IMG/VR virus record: IMGVR_UViG_3300034108_000741
Location: 1-20,515 of that record
DNA from: a virus
Strand: one strand, 5' to 3'
Length of the DNA: 20,515 bases
The notes under the pieces were generated by a model. That model made no database searches. It was not told where the DNA came from and saw only the letters and a program-made list of their open reading frames with translations. How positions within the stretch are numbered: position 1 is the first letter of the stretch; each line of letters starts with the position of its first letter. Position numbers and translations under genes: made by a program. Below, piece by piece: positions 20,029 to 20,515 of this stretch.

Positions 20029-20515
20029 TTAACTAATCGTGACGTTGTTTTTTGAAACTACGTTCCAATGCCCGTCTATCGAAACAAGCGTCACGCTTGC
20101 TCCTCCGTATCCGGCAAATGTAATTAGGCTTTTATGTCCACCCACAACGCCGTCCCTAATTATGCCAGTGGCAGTAATCGTATGCGCATTGGCAGTGGAT
20201 GATGTTGCGACGATAGTAATTCCGTCTGTTGTCGGGGTGGCCAATGTCAGCGCGCAAACGCCAGCCTTGGTGATATTGACAACGCCGGATGTGATCGTGA
20301 TTGCGCCGTTAGCCGATGCCGTAGCGACTGGATAAGTAATCGCTGGTGCGGCGAGATTTGGAGCGGTTCCGAATACTGCCGAGCCTGTTCCTGTTTCATC
20401 GCTGATTTCATCGGCAAAGTTTTCGCTGGTTCGCGGGCTTGTGTCAGATTCCGCGATTGAATACGTTAATTCTCCCTCGCTGGAAAGAATCTCGTATTGT
20501 CGCGGAGTCGGGAAC
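20029..20515 (-). CDS. C-terminal part of a structural protein (cut by window edge)
   Basis: The frame is open from the right edge to the TAA-type stop at 20029, giving at least 161 residues. Ahead of a TTG at 20244 the frame continues without interruption, so the short 71-aa version is not real. Visible features are YEILSSEGELTYSIAESDTS near the left part, SGVVNITKAGVCALTLATPT in the middle, then IVATSSTANAHTITATGIIR and the end SIDGHWNVVSKNNVTIS. This last half matches a beta domain often attached to the C-terminus of phage capsid-decoration or tail proteins (the ANAHTITATG and GHWNVVS pattern). The full protein lies outside the window; it may be a head decoration or neck protein. Confidence 0.7.
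   Translation of the reverse strand, partial: FPTPRQYEILSSEGELTYSIAESDTSPRTSENFADEISDETGTGSAVFGTAPNLAAPAITYPVATASANGAITITSGVVNITKAGVCALTLATPTTDGITIVATSSTANAHTITATGIIRDGVVGGHKSLITFAGYGGASVTLVSIDGHWNVVSKNNVTIS

Noticed and set aside
20029-20244. Separate 71-aa gene at the right edge
   Set aside because: Its TTG start is inside a frame that stays open to the window edge with protein-like sequence, so it is the end of a longer gene.
1-20515. tRNA genes, CRISPR arrays, insertion sequences or an integrase
   Set aside because: No cloverleaf-like sequence, repeat-spacer pattern, transposase motif or tyrosine/serine recombinase motif was seen by reading. A dedicated tRNA scan was not possible, so a weak tRNA cannot be fully excluded.

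Overview
The window is a stretch of a tailed bacteriophage (siphovirus-type) or prophage genome, with no chromosomal housekeeping genes. Two blocks converge at about 6485-6534. The + strand block (1-6484) holds DNA-metabolism and replication genes and many very small ORFs packed with ATGA overlaps. The - strand block (20515 down to 6535) is a late operon in the usual siphovirus order: structural/head-tail proteins, tail terminator candidate, tail tube candidate, tail assembly chaperone with a frameshift extension, tape measure, distal tail proteins, tail fibre, lysis genes. The host cannot be named. A lipobox lipoprotein and a spanin-like protein in the lysis cassette suggest a Gram-negative host. 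Shine-Dalgarno sites are scarce, and several starts are instead preceded by an AACCAAT-type leader.

+ strand: the end of an unrecognised protein (1-146), a winged-helix protein, a RusA-like resolvase, a gene-poor stretch with a strong two-stage hairpin (952-1000), an HNH-AP2 endonuclease, a PP-loop ATPase of the PAPS-reductase type, two tiny genes, then the replication module: an initiator (O-like) and a DnaB-like helicase. The initiator gene carries five abutting 10-bp GTTCAA repeats followed by a 56-nt purine-rich tract. This layout matches the phage lambda origin inside gene O. Three more boxes lie just upstream of the initiator start. Six small genes follow, including a zinc-ribbon protein and a one-pass membrane protein.

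- strand: from the right edge come the C-terminus of a structural protein, two head-tail completion candidates, a probable tail tube gene, a 167-aa protein, and a tail chaperone (G). G carries a GGGAAAC slippery heptamer and a downstream hairpin, and a -1 shift yields a 205-aa G-T fusion. The G-T block is separated from the tape measure by a small ATP-dependent DNA ligase, three tiny genes and a 236-aa protein, which is an unusual place for a ligase. After the tape measure (811 aa) come three distal tail proteins, a 564-aa tail fibre, a coiled-coil protein and a lysis cassette ending in an N-acetylmuramoyl-L-alanine amidase.

The most useful points beyond plain annotation are the candidate replication origin, the programmed frameshift, the recurring tandem leader motif before late genes, the ligase insertion, and the structured element at 952-1000. 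No tRNA, CRISPR array, insertion sequence or integrase was seen.
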